Positions 61,143-64,000 of a DNA stretch of 64,000 bases are shown one piece after another; within the stretch, counting starts at the first letter, position 1; every line of letters begins with the position of its first letter. Made by a program: the position numbers and the translations under genes. The DNA is from Pestalotiopsis fici W106-1 (Eukaryota > Ascomycota > Sordariomycetes > Amphisphaeriales > Sporocadaceae), in the NCBI RefSeq assembly GCF_000516985.1, contig NW_006917103.1, positions 868,001 to 932,000 of the forward strand. Reading direction: 5' to 3'. The notes below the pieces were generated by a model. The model was not told the DNA's origin and did not search any database. It saw nothing but the letters and a program-made list of their open reading frames with translations.

Positions 61143-64000
61143 ATGGCCTCTCGTGCAGAATCAGCGTCTCACAGTGAATCTACGACAATCCCATCGGCCC
61201 AGAGCTCAAGTGAGAGTCTATGGGCCGAGGCTCTCGATTTACTTCATGCCGAGGACGGCGAGAGGCTTCGACTCTTAGCCGCAGAGAAAATCACGGTTCT
61301 GGACGAAGTACTTGAGGCTGCAAAGGAAAAACGACAGCAATGCCAAGATGGACAATGGAAGTACAAAAAGAGCGACGGGACCGTCGTCGTTCTGCGTGAT
61401 GTATTCGACAAGATGGTCAAGTGGTTAACCAAATTGCAGACCATTGGCGATTTGGTGGTTCAATTTGACTCGACACATCTGACCATTCCTTGGGCTGCAA
61501 TCAAGTTCTTCCTTGCAGTTGAGTATATCCGACCCCTGTTTATCTCCATCAACGACTGCTCACAACAAGATACAGATCTCGTCGAGTGATTCGCAAAATC
61601 TAAGTGCTGTCTTTGACGGCTTGGAAATGATAACAAACCTCATCAGCAGATACAAGATCTTTGAGGAACTGTATCTGCGAGAGGTTTCAAAGGCAACCGA
61701 ACTCCTCAAACAGGCCATCATCAAGCTTTACGCATCCGTTCTGACATTTCTGGCTCAAGCGAAGCGGTACTATAGCCAGAATACTGCAAGTAAGTTGTGG
61801 AGAGCCATATCACTCCAGCCTCTGAGCAGTGCTTATAATAAACAGAGAGAATGACCAAGAGCGCTTTGCAAATTATTGACCTCGACGTGAAGAAACTGAC
61901 CGAGGACATCAAAAGCGAGCAAACCGCCGCTGACGAGCTTGGGAGGCTAATTGATGCTGAATGTACGTGGTTTTCCCTTGACTCCTAGACATTTGCTCGT
62001 GTCACCATGATCCAGATGTTGTGGACTAAACCCATGTACCTCAGCTTTGCGCAGTGTCGACGATAAATTAGGGAATTTGTTGGTCGAGGGCAAAGCGCAT
62101 CAAACGGAGTTGCGGAAAGCGCTGGACGATTTGCGCTTGACACAAATCCATGGTCATCTGTCAACGCTGCTTCAGGATGCTGAGAGTAAGTCTGCTACAT
62201 TCGTGTTTCTGCAATTGCAACTGACGACCCCAGGTCTGAAAAAGAGACAATTCCTAAATTGGATCTCACCAATCCCGTACTCCAAGCACCACGACAATAT
62301 TCGAAGAGACCGTATACAAGAATCAGGACTTTGGATCTTTGAGCAGCGGCAATATACAGACTGGAAACAATCGGCTACCTCTTCTTTGTTGTGGCTTCGC
62401 GGGATGCGTAAGTAAATCTGTTCCATTTCCTTCCTCAAAACACCACTAGATTGGCCATGTGGCCAGTACTAATAATTGAATAGCTGGTTCTGGTAAAAGC
62501 AGACTTATGTGAGTCTTTGCAACCCACGTTTATACCACGTGAACTTGTTTAACTGGTAGTGAAGGTCGCTGCTGGTCGATACGACGAGAGAAAATGACAT
62601 CAACCCTCAAGCTGAACCATTTGCTTACTTCTATTGCGACCGCAATGGAACCGAACCTGAAAGAGGCAATCCACTGGCGATACTCCGCAGCATCTTACGA
62701 CAGCTATGCTGTCACAGCTCAAAGCTGAAGATACACGATGTGTTGGCAAGGAAATACCACGAGTATGAGGCAGAAGATCCCCAGCTTAGAGAGCTGCCTC
62801 TAGCAGAGACGAAGGGGTTGATCATCGAGTTCTTGAAAGACAGTCCGGCCACAATCATGATCGATGCATTGGATGAGTGTGCCATGGATCTGAGATATGA
62901 ACTTCTAGGCGCGATCAACGAAATCATGGCCCCCCATTCTAAGAGAGTCAAGATTCTGGTGTCAAGCCGAGACAACGTCGAAGATATTTCCAGCCGCTTG
63001 GAAAAGGCGTCAAATTTTACCCTAGAAGTAACTCCTAACGCGGCCGATATTGAAACTTTTGTTCGTCTTGAACTGGACCGATCGATCAAGGAATTACGAC
63101 TACTGAATGGGCAGGTCTCTCCAGAGCTTCAGGACACATTGATTCAAAGATTGACACACGGGGCTCAAGGAATGTGAGTTTAGAACGATCTTTTTGATGA
63201 TTGACAGAGCTTTCTAACATGCCCGATTTCCAAGGTTTCTCTGGGCAGCGTTACAAATGCAGAATCTATGCAGTCCACGCATCAAGTTTGAAGCCGACGT
63301 ACTCTATGAACTACAAAAAATGCCCAAAAGGCTTCAAGACGTATACACGGATATTTACGAGCAGATACAGACGATTGCTGTTCCATCACGTCGCATTGCG
63401 ACCACGGCACTACAGTGGCTTCTATGCGCCAAAGGACGTCTCTCTTCCGAGGACTTTATTACAGCCGTATCCGTGAGTGAAACTGACACATCAATCCGTC
63501 TGTCAGCAGCACAACTCTTGGACATATGCGGCAATCTCGTTGTTTTGGATACCGACCTGAATGTTTTTCGGTTTGCGCACTTGTCAGTACGGGAGTTTCT
63601 CGAGGGGAAGCCAGAATACGCACCGAAGTTGACTCATGCTACTGCTGCGGATATCTGCCTCAACACACTTCTCACTAGAGAATGGCTATCTTCCGAAGTT
63701 ACATGGCAGAAGGCCACCCTCTATCGGTACGTTACTCTGTACTGGGCATCCCACATTGAGCATTGCAGGAAGGATCGCGACAAGGGAAAGATTGGCGATG
63801 CACTGCAGCTCTCTGCAAGAGACGATCGTGTGACGCCTTGGTTCGCGAAATGGCTGCTGCAAATCGAGTCGGCCTCGATAACATTGGGTTGGGATGATCC
63901 ATTGAAAGAGAAAATTGAGCAATCTCTGTGCCATCCAGAAACCTGCTTCTTCACGGCTTGTGCCTTTGGATTTCTGAAGCTAGTGGAACACATCACCAGG
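61143..64000 (+). CDS. NACHT (ankyrin-type) NLR, 3'-truncated by window edge
   Basis: Exons 61143-61517, 61576-61789, 61846-61962, 62045-62185, 62234-62407, 62484-62508, 62565-63173, 63235-64000 (open at the edge, in frame). The N-terminal part ('ESLWAEALDLLHAEDGERLR', 'LRDVFDKMVKWLTKLQTIGD', 'IPWAAIKFFLA') is the helical region common to fungal ankyrin-NACHT proteins. The NACHT NTPase follows: 'LLWLRGMPGSGKSRL' (Walker A) and 'ATIMIDALDECAMDL' (Walker B), then 'LWAALQMQNLCSPRIKFEAD' and 'VFRFAHLSVREFLEG'. The last visible residues ('CHPETCFFTACAFGFLKLVE') resemble a first ankyrin repeat. Unlike the one-intron NLR at 51561-56558, it has at least seven introns, one around a 25-nt exon. Likely a recognition protein; ligand unknown. 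Confidence 0.88.
62484..62508 (+). other. 25-nt microexon coding the P-loop core
   Basis: Encodes the GSGKSRL core of the NACHT Walker A motif, flanked by an AATAG acceptor and a GTGAGT donor. Phases 1 and 2 fit both neighbours, and the next acceptor (TGAAG at 62564) is the only nearby one that keeps the frame open. Confidence 0.75.

Overview
This window looks like a chromosomal segment of a filamentous ascomycete (Pezizomycotina), most likely a Sordariomycete and possibly Hypocreales. The evidence is short GT-AG introns (about 45-180 nt) with CTAAC/CTGAC-like branch sites, a nuclear ATP9 gene, and families expanded in these fungi: HET, NACHT NLRs, 2EXR proteins, a Zn2Cys6 regulator and short secreted tyrosinases. 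The genus cannot be fixed from sequence reading alone. Exon joins were read by eye, and reading phase was checked across every junction.

Left part (1-14 kb): the 5' three quarters of a CBS/PB1 protein; two divergent tyrosinase paralogues, each with a single disabling lesion (an in-frame TAG in one, a one-base frameshift in the other); and a 346-bp element between them with perfect 17-bp terminal inverted repeats. A metallophosphoesterase, an aldo-keto reductase and a small secreted protein follow. The secreted protein is made of three 28-residue repeats, each with a Lys-Arg (Kex2) site, so it has the layout of a Kex2-processed peptide or RiPP precursor.

Middle part (17-45 kb): mostly housekeeping and regulatory genes. 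They are mitochondrial ATP synthase subunit 9, an intron-bearing tRNA-Ile(AAU), two tandem 2EXR proteins, a Sas2-like MYST acetyltransferase, an eight-cysteine secreted protein, a HET protein, a phenol-hydroxylase-type flavin monooxygenase, a divergent GRC3/RPA34 pair (both in rRNA production) with two CCAAT boxes between them, a decayed gene, a Zn2Cys6 transcription factor and AUR1 (inositol phosphorylceramide synthase).

Right part (45-64 kb): about 6 kb with no recognisable gene, then a NACHT-WD40 NLR, a calmodulin-dependent kinase and a second NLR of the NACHT-ankyrin type that runs off the right edge. Together with the HET gene at 29-31 kb, this part is rich in self/non-self recognition families.

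A recurrent oddity is an in-frame TAG followed by protein-like open frame. It is seen in tyrosinase 1, at the end of RPA34 (a Lys-rich tail follows) and at the end of the kinase (a two-exon extension with a membrane segment follows). Nonsense mutation, readthrough, UAG A-to-I editing or plain coincidence are all possible, and RNA data would decide.
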